The notes under the pieces: generated by a model | The model's database searches: none | Told to the model about the DNA's origin: nothing | The model's input: only the letters and a program-made list of their open reading frames with translations | Program-made: the position numbers and the translations under genes | Shown here: positions 43,832-58,800 of the stretch, piece after piece | How the letters are laid out: each line of letters opens with the position of its first letter | How positions within the stretch are numbered: the first letter of the stretch is position 1 | From: Ochotona curzoniae | Lineage: Eukaryota; Chordata; Mammalia; Lagomorpha; Ochotonidae | Reading direction: 5' to 3' | Length of the DNA: 64,000 bases | Assembly (NCBI RefSeq): GCF_017591425.1 | Contig: NW_024466512.1 | Location: forward strand, 13,643,001 to 13,707,000

Positions 43832-46800
43832 CTGGAAAATAAAAGGAACACACACTCACAGTTGTTGATCAGTAATGTGGACGTTCCACACAGCCCTCTG
43901 AGTGCCATGTGAAGAACTCCAGTTCCTTAAAAGTGAAGTTGCCATGGTAGGAGAGTAAAGAGAACAGAAACATCCCATTCCCATGCATTTATAATTTGGG
44001 AAATAAATGAGTAGGGAGAAGAGAATATAGAAAATGAAGAGTAAAAAATTAAATGTGCAAGTAATTATAGAAAGTACCACTTGGAGTGAAAAAAAATAAA
44101 ATCTAAAATCCTCTTCTTGGATATTGTGTATGTAAACCCATTATAAATGGAACTTTAAATAAAAAATGTCATAGTACCAAGACCATTACCACATACCTGT
44201 TCAAAGGATTTAAGACCATTTTCTCTCCCAATTTTCTGCAAGTCTTCTAAAATGGCTTCTATTATAGCCTAAGAAATAAAATGTTGTATAAAACATGGTT
44301 GGTTTAAACAGAGTCTAAATGACAGGATAAGCATGAACCAACACAAAATGAACGTAAAAGCAGGATATAAAAATATACTCTCATTACATGCCTAATATTT
44401 ATGAAAGACAAAATGGGAGGAATGGGCATAGCTAAATGTAAGTTGATATTCTGTGGATGGCAGTTTATAATTCTCTTACTTTCTCATTTTCTCCCCATAA
44501 TGAACATGTTATAGAATAGTTTTGCTCTGTTTTTGAAACTCCCCATTCTATACATTCTAATTAAATGCTTCAGCCTGTTTTGGTTCCAGCCACTTGTTTC
44601 AGGTGCAGAACACATTCCTCCAACGTAGTAGTTCTGAGAATTCAGCAAGCCCCATCTGATAGGACATCCCATTCCCCATTATAGTACATGAAACTTTTCT
44701 AAGCCAGACTTACTTGGTTTTGGCACAATTCTTCAAGGGAGCCCTTAACTCCAAGCTTGGCTGCAAATGAGGGCAGTGTGTCTGGGTCAGGAACCACCAC
44801 TCCTACTAAGGATGACTAAAGAAAGGAACAAAGATGCAAGGGCACATGAGAACTAGCCCAGGGATGTCCCCCTGTGGCTAAAGATGTCAGGATTCTAGCA
44901 CTGCTAGTTCCCCCAAGTCTGAAATTCAGTACTAGTGACACACTTTTTCCTCACCATGTATCACATATGCCATCTTCCCTACCCAACATCTTATTACACA
45001 GATGTTCCATCCCACTGTGTTCAAAAAGGTGATGTTCTGCATCAGCCATTAAGCACTTCTGCCTTGTTCATTTTTGACAACACAGCCACTCCTCCCTTCC
45101 CAATCCCTGTGCTGCCAAAAGCTAAGTTTAAGTACTTTATACATAAAACAATGCGTTGTGCCAGAGGAGTTTGTGCTGGAATGGAAACTAAGTGCAGTGT
45201 GGAGTTTTTGTTTTAACTGGTGTAACTATTTTAACTATTCTGTTGACTTGTTTAAAGTCTCCTAGAGTTTTCAAATAGTCTTTTTTTTATTGTCTTATTT
45301 GAGGTTTGGAATGTGGCTCCATTTCTTGAATTGTCCAAGCTTGGATTATCTCACCTTGAACCCACCTATACAAATTTCCTGTAGCCATAGGAGCCAGCAT
45401 GAAGTTGAAGACGGTTTTTGTTAAAATGGTATGTTACCTGTAAGCTGTCCCCATGTACAAAAATTTGTGACACCACTCTACTCCTGATATAGATGTTTTC
45501 AATCTTCTCTGGAGCAATGTATTCTCCTTGGGCCAACTTGAAAATGTTCTTTTTACGGTCAATGATCTTCAGCGTTCCATTCTGTATAAATCACATAAAG
45601 TCATCAGTATTTTTGAGCCCTAGGGATGGTGTTAGCAGGGAGAATACTAAGACAGTCTCTTCCTTCTTTAGAGCTGATTGCTCCAAAGATTTTTAAGTCA
45701 TCTTTCTCTTTTGGGGATAAGGGAAGTGACTTCCAGCAAGAACTTATCTGTACTGCCTGTCCAGATGGAAAGCCAAGATGCAACCACTAACAGAGTCCTT
45801 GGGGTCTGCAAGGGTGTGCATATGAAGAAATGTCTCATCTAATGAATAAATGTTGCACTTCTCAATTTCTAATAACTTAATTTGCAATTACCAGCTGAGC
45901 ATCCCTCATCAGAAAATGTGAGATCCAAAATGCAGAATGTTTCAGATTTTTTGGATTAAAGACACCCAGCTGGCATATCTATGTGAATATTCCAAAAATC
46001 TGTGAAATCTGAAGCTTACTTAGTCCCAAGCATTTCTGATAAAGGGATACTCAACGTTTACTCTTATCTGCTAAAACACTCAGGATTCAGGAAGGAGTCA
46101 TCTCTATTACTAAAACTTTAGGATTAAATAACACTCTACCTCCTTCACTTGCTCGTTATGTTCCCCTCCTGTTAGAACCTGGAGCAAACTAAAACAGCTC
46201 AGCTGTATTAATCAGGCAAGTCAGTAATTGGGCTTGTTAGGACAGAAGCAGGGCTGGTGAGAGCAGTCTGACCAGCCATCCAGGTCACTTGCAGCTTCCC
46301 GGTTCTGGGCTAATTGGTCTGAGAAGCTTAAGTTCTTAGGGATTTAAATTCTGGAATTGGGGCGGGTAGCAAATCAAGTCCACATGATTACAGCCTAAAT
46401 GGAGCAAGAAACTGGACCAACCATGAACTCATCAACAAGGCTACCTGATGATTAGGCACCTATGCAGCCTTCCTTATCTGAATGTCATTAGTAACCCAGT
46501 GAGGGGATATGGCTATTACCTACATCCTAGGCTTATTAGAACAACACACTGATTAAGCAAAAATATGTATTATCAAGATACAACTAAACCCAAATTTATA
46601 AAATGCATGCAATCATTTCCGTTCCCCACAATGAGATTTTGGTCAAAAACTAAAGTTACCGTGGCATTTCCATAAAATTGTTTCACCAGTGGACTTCCTG
46701 GGCATTTTAGTTTGAGTAATGACACTTTGCAATGCTTTCATAATGATGAAATTGTCTGATTATACATTTCTCAGAAGGCATCCTGATTGTTAAGGTACAC

Positions 46801-49800
46801 ACAGTATATGTCATGAGGTTCAGTGTTCTTGAAAACCTCATGGTTAACAATTCTTTGAATCTACTTTGAATCTTGAACACTGAGAAAGGATTTTCAGGAT
46901 CAAGTTCTATCCCAATTTCCCCAGCACATAGTAGACAAAACTTTCAAGAAACACCCTCTGAAACTTCTTTAGGGACTCTAAAGCTCCAATGTGACCGCAC
47001 CACCATGTCTCTTGGGAAAACAAATGGGATCCACAGCAACTGCTTGTCACCGCTAACCATCAGCAACAGCTGCTATCTTCCACAGAGGGATGTGAAAGTC
47101 ACTGAGGAGCAAACATTAGCTTCTGCTTGACTTAGAAATCCTGCCTCTTTCTGGAAATACCTCTCTGAGTTAACTGGAAAGAAGCATTTTCCTTTGAAAC
47201 TCTTAAAAGACACATGTTTTGGACTCATGAAGTTATGAAGTCACAGTTCCTGCCTCTATAAAAGAAAAGGAATGGAACGCTATACCTTCTCTGCCCCTTG
47301 CTGGAGACATCACCTTGGCTATGAGTCAGTCTGTTCCACTCTAAGGGAGTGACACCAGCTCTGAGGCCCAGGACTGTCATTCTGACCTGTTAAAGAATCC
47401 TGTCTTCAATTTGGAACACTACCAGTGCCACTGATTTTGTACTTGTATTTGATAAAGAATGAGAATATTTCAGCTGATCTTTGTCTAGGTTTTACCGATT
47501 GCAGCCACAGTGCTGAAAGTATCCTCTGACCCAGAGAAAGATGTGTTTAGCTTTGGCAGTTCCTAAACACACATTAATTTACTTTGTCAGAACTTTCCAA
47601 GGGTATTTCAACGGCCTTATTGAAAAAAATCTAAGAGATGTTTATGTTTGTGCAAAAACATTTGGAATCACTGCATACTTTTTTTTTTTTAACTTTATTT
47701 GAAAGGCAGATATAGGGAGAGGCAGAGGGAGACAGAGAAAGTGATAAAGCTTTAAGCTGTTGGTTCATTTCCTAAATGGCTGTAATGGGTGGGTTGGGCT
47801 AGACTGAAGCCCAAGCCCAGAGTTCCATCCAGGTTTCCCATAAGAGTAGCAGTGACCCAAGTATAGTCAAGTACTTCCCAAGGTACATCAGCAGGGAGTT
47901 GTATCTGAAGCAGAGCAGCCAGAACTTAAACCACATCCCCAACATGGAATGCCAGCATTGCAAATGCTGGCTTAACTCACTGAGTCACAGTGCCACTTAC
48001 ATAGCCTTTTCTTAATATGTGATTTTTCATTAATGATTTGAAGTGAAGTGTAAACAGTTGCTTCATGAAGAGCTGTGACTACAACACAGATCTCCCAACT
48101 CCAACGTGAGGTTCTCTTGATTGTTATGTTCTCTATCTGAGGAGGAGGTCATAGCCAGATAGGACACAGATCTGCTGCTCTCCAGCTGTCTAGGTTACTT
48201 TACCTACATGCTTCTCTGCCCCTTGTGCTGTAAGCTCATTGTTTTCCCCCAATCCCACAGCATAGATTCCCAGGAGTTATGACAAAATACTCACAGGGAG
48301 CCAGCGCCCAATGTCTCCAGTGTGAAGCCAGCCATCACTGTCTAGCACTTCCTTTGTTTTCTCAGGGTCCTTTAGGTATCCTTGGAACACATTGTTACCC
48401 TTGATGCAGATCTGCACACCAGACAGTACAAGTTAGTGATGATAACAACATCTGCTACTCTGTGTATGCATTTGATACAATGCCAGCTCCTGGCTTCAGT
48501 CATTTGATGGCTTCTACCACAGTGTGAGCAGTGGTGAGGGTGAGGGACAGGAAAACCTCAAGAGATGGGTGAACCCTTGCTAAATATCTCAAAGGAGGGA
48601 AACCCAAGGATGCTCACAATATGTTCATCTGAATATCCCACCGTGACTATCCAACTACCAAGGCATGACTGACTTACCTCTCCTTCATTGTTAGCTGAGA
48701 AATAGTTCATATCAGCCACATCTTCTAACTTGACATAGTTGCAAGTGACTGGGGCTCCTACATGGCCTAGAATACACCACACCAAGTCAGTGGGAAAACA
48801 CATAAAACAGTGATCATTCCAGGTATATTTCTGGGATATTTATGAATCAATGCTAGAAGAATAAGACTGAAAATAAGCTGGGCATTTGGCCCCATCAGTG
48901 CAAAGCAATGAGGTTATCTAAACTCAGAATTCCTGGTTCAGATAGGGTCCTCCCAACCACTGCACCCCTTGTCCAACAGATGGGAGACCTACCTGATGTC
49001 CAGTCCATACTAGTTGTGACTGTACAGCCAGCTGTGCATTCTGTTTGCCCATAAGCTTCATACACCTGCAAATCCAAAGAGTTTTGAGATGTACTTAAAG
49101 TGTGAGCTGGCTGTGCCCTAGGGCCGAGATGCAAGGAAAGCAAGGTTACTAAAGTTTGGATGCCACTCAGAGTTTTAAAACCTTGAATTTATGCTGAATT
49201 TGCTGAGTCTTTACAAGTGGGAGTTCACTCGAATACAACAGACCACAGTATAGAAATTCACATTTAAAATGTGCCATTTCAAGGAACTGAGAAACTAGAT
49301 TATGTGTTATGCAATGTGCAAGCCAGTGGTGATCAGACTTGAAGATAGGCAGTGGAACACCACTCAAGAATGGAGCAGCATTTTCAAAGGAAAGTAACTC
49401 CACTTCAGGGGATAGCAAGTCCCCTCAACTCCACTGCTCCTTGTCCCCCAAGAAAAGTACTTAAAATTTTTCAGCTTTGTAAACCATCAAGTCTGTGTTT
49501 CAAGAAATTGCTGAAGTCACACAAACCAACCATAGTCCATGTATAAAGGAATGACATGGCTATGTTTCAACACAATTTTATTTATAAAAATAAGGTGGTG
49601 GGCCAGATTTGGATTGTGCTGCAGTTTGCCACCTCCCAGTACAGAAAACAGTCTTGACTGGAGAGATGCTGGTTTCAGGAAACAAAGTTCATAAGCTATG
49701 GCATTTGTGGTGTGGCCTGTGATAGGCAGAGTAGGTAGAAATAGAGGAAGGCTTACGGAAGATGTTTCTAAAAGGATTCTGGGAGTGGGACTTTCTGCTG

Positions 49801-52800
49801 GTTTTAGGAGCTCAGGGAAAGGGTAATATTAAGAATCGCTGGGCCCAGCACATTAGCCTAGCAGCTAAAGTCCTCTCCTTGTACGTGCCAGGATCCCATA
49901 TGACTGCCGTTTCTATTCCCAGCATCCCTGCTTCCCATCCAGCTCCCTGCTTGTGGCCTGGGAAAGCAGTTGAGCATGGTGCAAAGCCTTGGGACCCTGT
50001 ACCCGTATGGGAGACCTGGAGGAGGTCCCTGGTTCCTGGCTTCAGATCGGCACAGCACCAGCCATTGCGTTCACTTGGGGAGTGAATCATTGGACGGAAG
50101 ATCTTCCTCTCTGTCTCTCCTCTTCTATGTATATCTGACTTTGTAATAAAAATAAATAAATCTTTAAAAAAAATTAAAATCTTAAAAAAAAAAAAGATTG
50201 GCTAAGAGGATGCTAACTGGAAAGACTGCAGGTCTCTGGCATCCATTCAGAATCCTATTTGATTGCAGTTCTATGAATAGGAGCTATTTGCTGCGAGGAT
50301 AAGCCTATGCCTGCCTCCTTGTTTTTGCTCATGCTGTGAATGACTCACTGAATAAATGGAAGATTCCATTTGGAACAAAAATGAGACAACATCCATCCGG
50401 GTCTAAGCCCTGCACAAATTCCAGATGGGGCTCAATCATGAAACAAATAAGAAATGAAGCCTCAAAGATCATCAGAAAGTAGAGAAGAAAACATTCTTCT
50501 GGAATCCTGGCAGTAAGGAGGTCGGATGTGAGCTACTGAAAACCACAAACAGGAAAGATTAATCAGTCTGACATAAACACTTCAAACCTTTCTATAGCAA
50601 GATGTAAGGCAGAAGAAAACGAGAACAGAAAATATATAACATGTGGCCAAGATTACTACTCTACGAAAAACACATAAAAAAACAATTTTGAGATTTTGGG
50701 GTGATTTATTCTTTGTTACTTTTCAGTAGTGTCTTCATTTTTATTTAAATAGTGAGCATTATCTGTGCAAAAGTGAGATCTCACCGGACACCCCATTGCT
50801 GCCCGGAGGAACGTCAGGACCGGAGTGGAGATGGGGGCAGCTCCCGTGATCATGAAGCGAACCTTCCCGCCCAGGCTGTCCTGCTCAGAAGAAACAAACA
50901 CAAGAGCTGCTAGAAGCTATTGTCTTGACTCCCGTGTCCTGCATTGTAAGATTAGACATCACAGTCTACCTGGTAAAGTTACGAGAATTAAACTAATTAC
51001 ACACTTTTGGAGTAGGGGCTGGCATTCTGACTGCCATCAGCATCCATCTCAGAGACGACAGCTTGCACTGTTTTTAATTTCTTCATGTAACTGCTATTTG
51101 GGGCCATATTCAATTGCTTATTTCAGTAAGCCATTTAACAGAGTAAGAAAGTGCTGGAACTGAAATAAAATTTGTGTTATGCTTTTTACCAGTTCCTTTT
51201 AATGGCAACGTTATACAAAAATATCTCAAAGGACAAGTGACACAGATAGTCCATGAGGACCTTCAGCAAAAGCGGAACTTACATCTGAGAGGAAAAGCAA
51301 AGTAGGCAAAGGAGCAGGTGGTCAGAATATCTACCTGAATCTTTCTGAAGATGAGTTTGTCCCACAGACTGTCCCGCCTGACAATTCCCTTTTTTACTTC
51401 ATTGAATTTACTGGTAATGGCCAGGTTTAACAAGAATTTCTTCAGGGGTGTGTCTGCTTCATTCTGTACCTGCAGGTTGACAGTGCCTCTGAATTAGAAA
51501 TCTTCTGAGAATACTCACCAAGACCATTGATCCATAAGTAAGAGGTGGTACATTCTAGCTTTCCAGCTTCATAAAGAATGGCCCACAGTCATGAACTGGG
51601 ATGCTAAGTGTTGAATCTGGAAGATGATGGCCTCACCCAGAAGAGATTGAATTTCCTACACATGCAGCTGTAGCAGTCTCTGATTTCTAGTCCTTGACAA
51701 ACAGCTTTGATACTAAGATTAGTAAAGCGTGGTCAAGAATTCTCTACAAAGTCTTGTGAGGGTACTGGGTTAACACAGACTATTCAACAGGTAGCACCTT
51801 AGAGTCCTTATTTTAAAAAGAATTTATTTATATACATATGTAAAGTTACAGGCCTGGCACAATGACTCAATTGGCTAATTCTCCCCCTTCAAGTGCCAGG
51901 ATCCCATATGGGCACAGGTTCATGTTCTGGATGCTCCCTGATTAATGGATTAATAATCCCTGGATTACTAATCCAGCTCCCTGATTATGGCCTGCGAAAG
52001 CAGCAGAGAATGGCCCTGCACCTACAAGGGCGACCGGGCACAGTTCTATGCTCCAGTCTGGCTTCAGCCTGGCCCAGTCCTAGCTATTATGACCATCCGG
52101 GGAATGAACCAGTAAATGAAAGATTTCTGTTTGTTGGCTCTTTCTCTGTCACTGTACCCTGTCAAATTAGCAAATAAAATCTTTCTTAAAAATAAAAAAA
52201 AAAATCAAAGGTTTTTTTCAGTTTGAAATTTGAAGACTGCCTCCCCTTACCTATCATGTTATCATCTTGCCAGCATCTCACCATCTCTACCTTTCCCTTA
52301 ACAAGTCACTGACAAGGAGAATTGGAAACTCATGCTAACAAAGTCCTTCATTAAAACAAAAAAACCTAAACAATGTAATATAATTTATTATCTGAGTATG
52401 AGGTACTGTCTCTCAAAAATGAGAAAAAGCCCAATAACATGAACAAAAATCATAACAATCAAATCTAATAATTGTAGCATATAATAAGAGTGGTTTGAAT
52501 GATTAACAATCCTATTAGGATTAGGACTTCCAATGTTTAGAGAGCATTTCTGTTCTAGAACATTGACTGTCTTGTCCCAGAGGCTCCAGCTTAGCCTCTG
52601 ATGAGTCCCAAGAATTAAACAGAATGTTAGAATTTGGGCAGCGGGCAGAGGGCAAGGTGCAAAGCATGTGAAGGATGGCCATGTTAATTGATTCCTTTTT
52701 GCTCCAAGCTTCTAACTCTGCTTTTCAAATAGAGATAAATACTTTTTAAAAAATGCCCAGCACTAAGGACTACTTAGCGTTATTAACCAACTTAAGATAT

Positions 52801-55800
52801 GGATGAGAAACATACATGATGAGCTTAGACCATCTTGTGCCAGAAAAACAAAGAACATATCTAAGGTTACTAATTATATTTACAGAACACATAAGCAGAT
52901 TTATTGGTGCTCCCAACTTCCAAGAAAGGACATTTGAACATCACAAATAACTAAAATGAATTAAATACACAAATAGGAAAACTGTGAGTTCATAAAAAAA
53001 ATGAGAAAAATTTGCTGGCTATTTGTGAAGACCATTGGAGTGCCCATTCATTATTCTGGACATTGATAAATAAGAGGGAGGAATCAAATAATTATAACAT
53101 CTCTGTGAATCTGACACAACAATTGCAAGAGGAATAAATATTTTTTTAAAAAATCACCATTTTGGAATTCCTAATGAGCACAGATTTGTGACCAAGGGCA
53201 GCAAAAGCTGCCTTTACTATTCAATTCTGGTCCCTGCCCCTCTGAGTTGATTATTTAATCTTCAAGGCTAAGTTTCCTCATAAACTAGAGACAGTAAGTG
53301 TGTCTATATTACACTCAGAGTATGCATTGGAAATATTTACCAGGAGCTTGGCATCTCAACAAAAGCTCAGCGATTAGAACCTGCCAGGAAATCAGTCACA
53401 GCTGTCCAGTAAAACAGCTGACAAGTCAGGGACTCCCCAAGGCTCCAAGGTGAGCTCTTCCTCCTCCCCAGGAATCTTATCCAGAGGAGAGGGAGTTTTC
53501 CTTATGGTTTCCCACGCTGTATAAATGCAGCTTTAAATGGAATCTTGCAGTAGCAGTAGACAGCAATGGAGCCGATTCCTTCACAGTAGAGACCCTCTGA
53601 GGACCAGCCCAAGGCTCAGAGAGTCCCATCCGATTCAGGACAGCACCAGCGGAAGTGAGGTTAATACCTTATCATAGATCCTGTTAAGGAGTCGAGGCAC
53701 TGTGGGAAACACCGTGGGCTTAAGCGCCTTCATGTCATCAGGCAGCAGCCGGATGTCTCCTTGGAAGAACCCAACTCTGGCTCCACAGGAATATATGACA
53801 GCCTAGAAGCAAAAGCAAAGAGGAGGGCTCAGAGGCAGAGACCACTTCCTGGGCTACCCACCTTGCCCAGAAATGAGGAGATGGGGTGACTCTCTCCCAA
53901 AGTCAGAACTCAGAGCCTCCATGGAGAGAGACTGCAAACACATATCTGTCGAGGTGACAGAACAGGTATGACAGGTTGTGTTCATCACCCTAATTCTACC
54001 TAGCACATCTCTCTCTGACAATCTAAGATATGCTCCTGTGTAAGACACCATGATGGAACACTAAGAAAAACAATCCATTAAACTCAGGCCTTCCCAATTT
54101 CATAAATGCTCACTTTTTAAGTTTTGTTAGAATGAATTTTTCCGGGGCTGGCATTGTGGTACAGTGTGTTAAGCCACCTCATCCAGTGATAGCATCCTAT
54201 ATGGGCACTAGTTTGAGTTTCCATCGCTCCACTTTCCATCCAGCTTCCTGCTAATGTGCCAAGGAAGACCGTGAAATATGGCCTGAGTAGTTGGGCTCCT
54301 GCAATGCACACGTGAGAACCAGATGGAGATCAGGGCTTTTGACTTCGGCCTGGCCCAGTCATGGCCATTGCAGTCATGAAGCAGCAGATGGAAGATTCTT
54401 TCTCTTATTCTCATTCATTCTATTTCTAATTCTACTTCTCCAAATTAAACAATCTTTAAAAACAAAAAATAAATCGACAAGCTGATTCTAAAATCCATGA
54501 GAGATTATAACGGACCAACGCTGTATTATTAAAAATCAGTTTTATTAATTAGACATCAATGCTTGAATTGGAGGCACTGATATCTAAATCAGTAAATACG
54601 GAATCTTTCATTTTGATATTTCATGTACCAACCTACCAGAAGCTGGTTGAAGAAGTCTTTGGGAGAATTGGAGAGAAGACTTTTTAATGATACCATTTGT
54701 GTTTCTGAAAGGTCAGTCCTGTATTCTGTTTTCACATTAGCTTCAGAGTAGCTGAAAAAGCCTGGAGCTGGCTCCCAGCTGGACAGCACTCCTCAAGCAG
54801 AAGCACCAAGTGACAGCACCACGTCGCCCATTTCAGGAGTGATGTGAAAATGCCTGTTGTGATACTTCGTGCCTGGAGTGGCTCCAATGTTCCATCCCCG
54901 CTCATTTACGGGGAAATTATTTTTATATAACCCTACATTCCCTTTCAAAATGCTAACCAAAAGAAATTGTAAGAGAAGACACAGCATCTCGTGAGTCAGT
55001 TTGGACTCAGGTGTAGACTCTAACCTCTTGGCTGTGATTCCATGGAGCTCCCCCACCTTTATGAGGCAGGACCAAGTATTAGCTCCTTGGACACAGGCAG
55101 GCTCAGCAGAGGAAGGGGTCATAGCAGCCAGGGGTAATGCCAGAATTAGGACTCCGAGAAGCCAATTCCCTGAGTTATAAAGGCTGACTTTGGAATAAAC
55201 ATGGGGACAGCAGCCCATCTCCCCATGGCTGCAGGAACATTGGATACTCACCTGTACAATCCTCTCAAACATATGAGCCAAGGGGAGATAGGATATAGTC
55301 ACGTCGTTGGGGTTGGGGTGAAAAGTATGCTACAGACGAGGGAACAAAAAGAAGACAACATTGGAACAATGCAAATTTTCTCTTCCATTGAAGATTTAAA
55401 TACCCCTTCCAAGGATTGCCCCAGAACCTCTCATATGCTTCTAACTGCATAGGTGAACTTATAGCAAAACAAACAAGATCACACTCAAGCCTTCAATCTT
55501 GTTTCCCTTTTGAGACTCCTCTAACTTCAAGATTAAAAACTTTATAAGAGATTCAAATTTTAATGGGGACCTCTTTTTCAAGTTGACCACTGACCTCAAT
55601 ACATTTGAGAAAGGCAGCAGCATTGGAAACGACATTTTGATGGGTTATCATAGCTCCTTTAGGGTCGCCTGTAAGAAATAAGAGATGGAAAGTAAGATCT
55701 GTTAGTAGCTGGAAAGCAGCCTTAGAAGAACTTAGATTGACTTAGTTCTTTTCTGGAGAGCTAAGACCATTTCCTGTCACTGTGTCTTTCTTGCAGAGGG

Positions 55801-58800
55801 CACATGCCCTGTGACTAATGGCATGGCAGCTTCTGTTACTCAATGGGTCATAAACATCCTTCTGCCACACAGGGATTAGCCATGACTCAGAGATAGTCGA
55901 AAGCAAAAATCCCCTTTGTACTATGTTCCTTTGTGAATTCAGATATAGCAACATTGCCTAATGATATTATTACGTCTTATAAACTGGGCATACTGGATGA
56001 CTGTAACTGTAGATAATTATGGACCATATTAGAGATGAGTAACTGTTCTAGTAAATGGCTAGATGTAGGTTGGGGTACAGTTATCTGTAGTGAAGCATCA
56101 CTGAGCTATCAAGATAACCTTTCTAGTGGTATCATTTTGAAAAAGTGGTGGATTGGCTGAATGGAGGGTTGACTTTCTAATGTAACCTTTAAGATTCTTA
56201 AAAAATCTATAGCATGTTAACACATCCCAGTATATCCAATAAAGTTTTTGAGCATTTCCTTATGCTTAAATTTTTCTATTTGTAAATCCACATTTGAAAG
56301 TCTTAGGGCAGGACTCATTTTGGGGTGTGTTCACCAGACCGTCAGTGGTCAAGTACTCAAGCCAGGTTTCTGGCTGACCAGACCTCTTGGGGACAACCTC
56401 CTGGGCACTGACCTGTAGTTCCACTGGTGAAACAGATGATGCTCAGGTCTTCTGGCTTAGGGGGCTGCAGGGGGAGCACAAAGGCTTAGTCTCTCATGAA
56501 CTTTGGCAGTTGATTCTGACAAGATTCAAATGCTGGCAGAAGACTTACCACAGGTTTTCTGAAGTTCTCTCTGCCTAGATTCTACATAAACAGAAAAACC
56601 AAGAAGGAAAGAGATTAATTGAGATGGACAGACTGATGACAGGAGCAACCCTCCCTTCTCTTTTTCACAATACCTCCATTGGAATATGATCCAGTTCCAA
56701 CCTGGATCAGACCCAAAAGTCAGTATTCAGGCACGATTTGAGCCCCCAGAGAAGAGCAGAGGGTTTCTTTAGAAAACCATCCTACTGAGGGCAGATTTCA
56801 AATGTGCACAATTTCCACCATCTTCTAAAGCTTCCACCATCCAGGACCAAAACCAAGTAATCTTAGAATAGTATAAAAGGCTAACATTTCAGAGCCAGCC
56901 ACATGCCGATCACTGCCATGACCAATTTAAGTGCATTAATTCATCTCACTCTTACGGCAACTCCGAGGTAGGAATTATTTTTATTCTCATTTTTTCAGAT
57001 AGGGAAAGGGAGACATGCAGTAACTGTTCCAGATTACCCCACATATGTGGAGCTGGACTGTGAACCAAAGCAGCCTGGCTTCGGGAGCCATATCCTCTGT
57101 ACTTACACATTCCTTACTTAGAAACCTATGTAGCAGGTCAAAGAACTTTGTCTTTCCCTGACACTGGGTTTCTGAGTTATCATGGAGGAATTATTCTGAA
57201 AGCCTTGTGGTTTGAGTCTAATCCATCTTTGTGTGCCAACCCTAAAAGAACAACAATCTCGTGTTCTGTAAAGGTTCTGGATGCTACCCATGGTGATGGA
57301 CCAGCCTTGATGCTGCAAAATGCAAGTCAAGTTTCAGAGCCATACCTCAGCATCAAATATAGATAAGATCTCAACTCCACATTTCTCCCCTCTTTGTTTC
57401 AGGTCCTCATCAAAGGGGTCCATAAGAATGATTATCTTCAGGCCCGGGGTGAGGCCATTCTCCACATTTCCTAGCAGGACTGATGCCTTTTGGGGTGTAT
57501 CGCAGATCACAGTGTTAATATCAGCTGGGAACGGAAACAGACCACAGGTCACATCCTGCTCTGCCACGTTTCTTGCAAGGAAAGGAGATGTTTGAAAGTG
57601 CCAATGTTAATGGATTCCTCAAAGGAAATCACATCTATAAATCAGGCTGATCATGTAAAAAAAATGCACTGCGCTACTGAGAGTAAATGAGTTTACTTGA
57701 AACAGAAGCAGATGGCTTTCTTGTAGGCTGCCAACACATTTTACAGTTTCTAAAGGAATCATGAAATTCCTTCTGCTTAGGAAAAGTCATTGAAACAATG
57801 TGTATGAATTGTGAGTGTGATTCTGGCAACATGTTTTGTTTCAAGAGAGAACAGAAGAGAAAGCAGGAGGCAAATGGAACTGTTACCAGGTGAGTGAAAG
57901 CTTCTGATGCTCGCTGTGGTTCAAATGGATAAATTCAATTTACCAATTCTCCAACAAAAAACAGCTTCTGCAGGTTAAAGGTCCTTTATTTCCCCCACTG
58001 AACTTAGACATTTTTCCTCTAACAGCAGCAATTTTTTTTTTCTTTGCAGTCACCATAGACCCTGTTACATGATGGTTGACTCTACTGACTTGAATTGACA
58101 AAGATAAGAAATAAATCTGTAGCTTCTCCATGGATTTAGTCAATAGAACCTCCTTCTATTTTCAAAGTAAGCGAGCTTGTCTATATATTATACTGTCAAC
58201 TGTACCACCTTGTAGATTACACTGAAGTTTTTACTTAAGCATATCTTTGTCTCGTAGTTTTGTTTTGTTTTTGTAACTTCCCTGTAAGTTTTTTATATAT
58301 ATCTTTGAGACTATAGGACCAGAAAGGCTTATGAATTTTCTGGCTACATTATTTCATATCTGGTAAAAATGGAAACAAAAAGAAAAAGGTAGAGATTGAA
58401 AATTACTTAGCATTAGGAAAGAATAAGGTTACAATGCAATAGTAAAAGTTTACCCTTGTTGACAATGTATACAATGGCATCTGCTCCCAATGTATCATAT
58501 AGAGGAACGGCTACCATGGAGTATGTGTAGCAAGCCAACTCGGAGATGACCCACTGTGCAGAGAAAAGTGCAAGTCAGCAACGGACAATGACTTTGGAGA
58601 CAATTACTTTATCACTTAGCCAACAAATGCTTATTTGATCGCTTTTAGGTTAAAAAAAAAAAGTCACTGGGCTTTAGGGACTGTCACTGATACTGCTGTG
58701 AAGTTAAGCAAGATAAGCTAAGCAGAGATAACTGAATACAAAGGTAGACTAGAATACAAAGGTGGAGTGTGATCTGTGAAGCCCTATGTCTCCGTACAGA

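Noticed and set aside
46873..47130. 85-codon plus-strand frame in an ACSL5 intron
   Set aside because: No motif, opposite strand to the gene, and no acceptor/donor pair supporting an exon.
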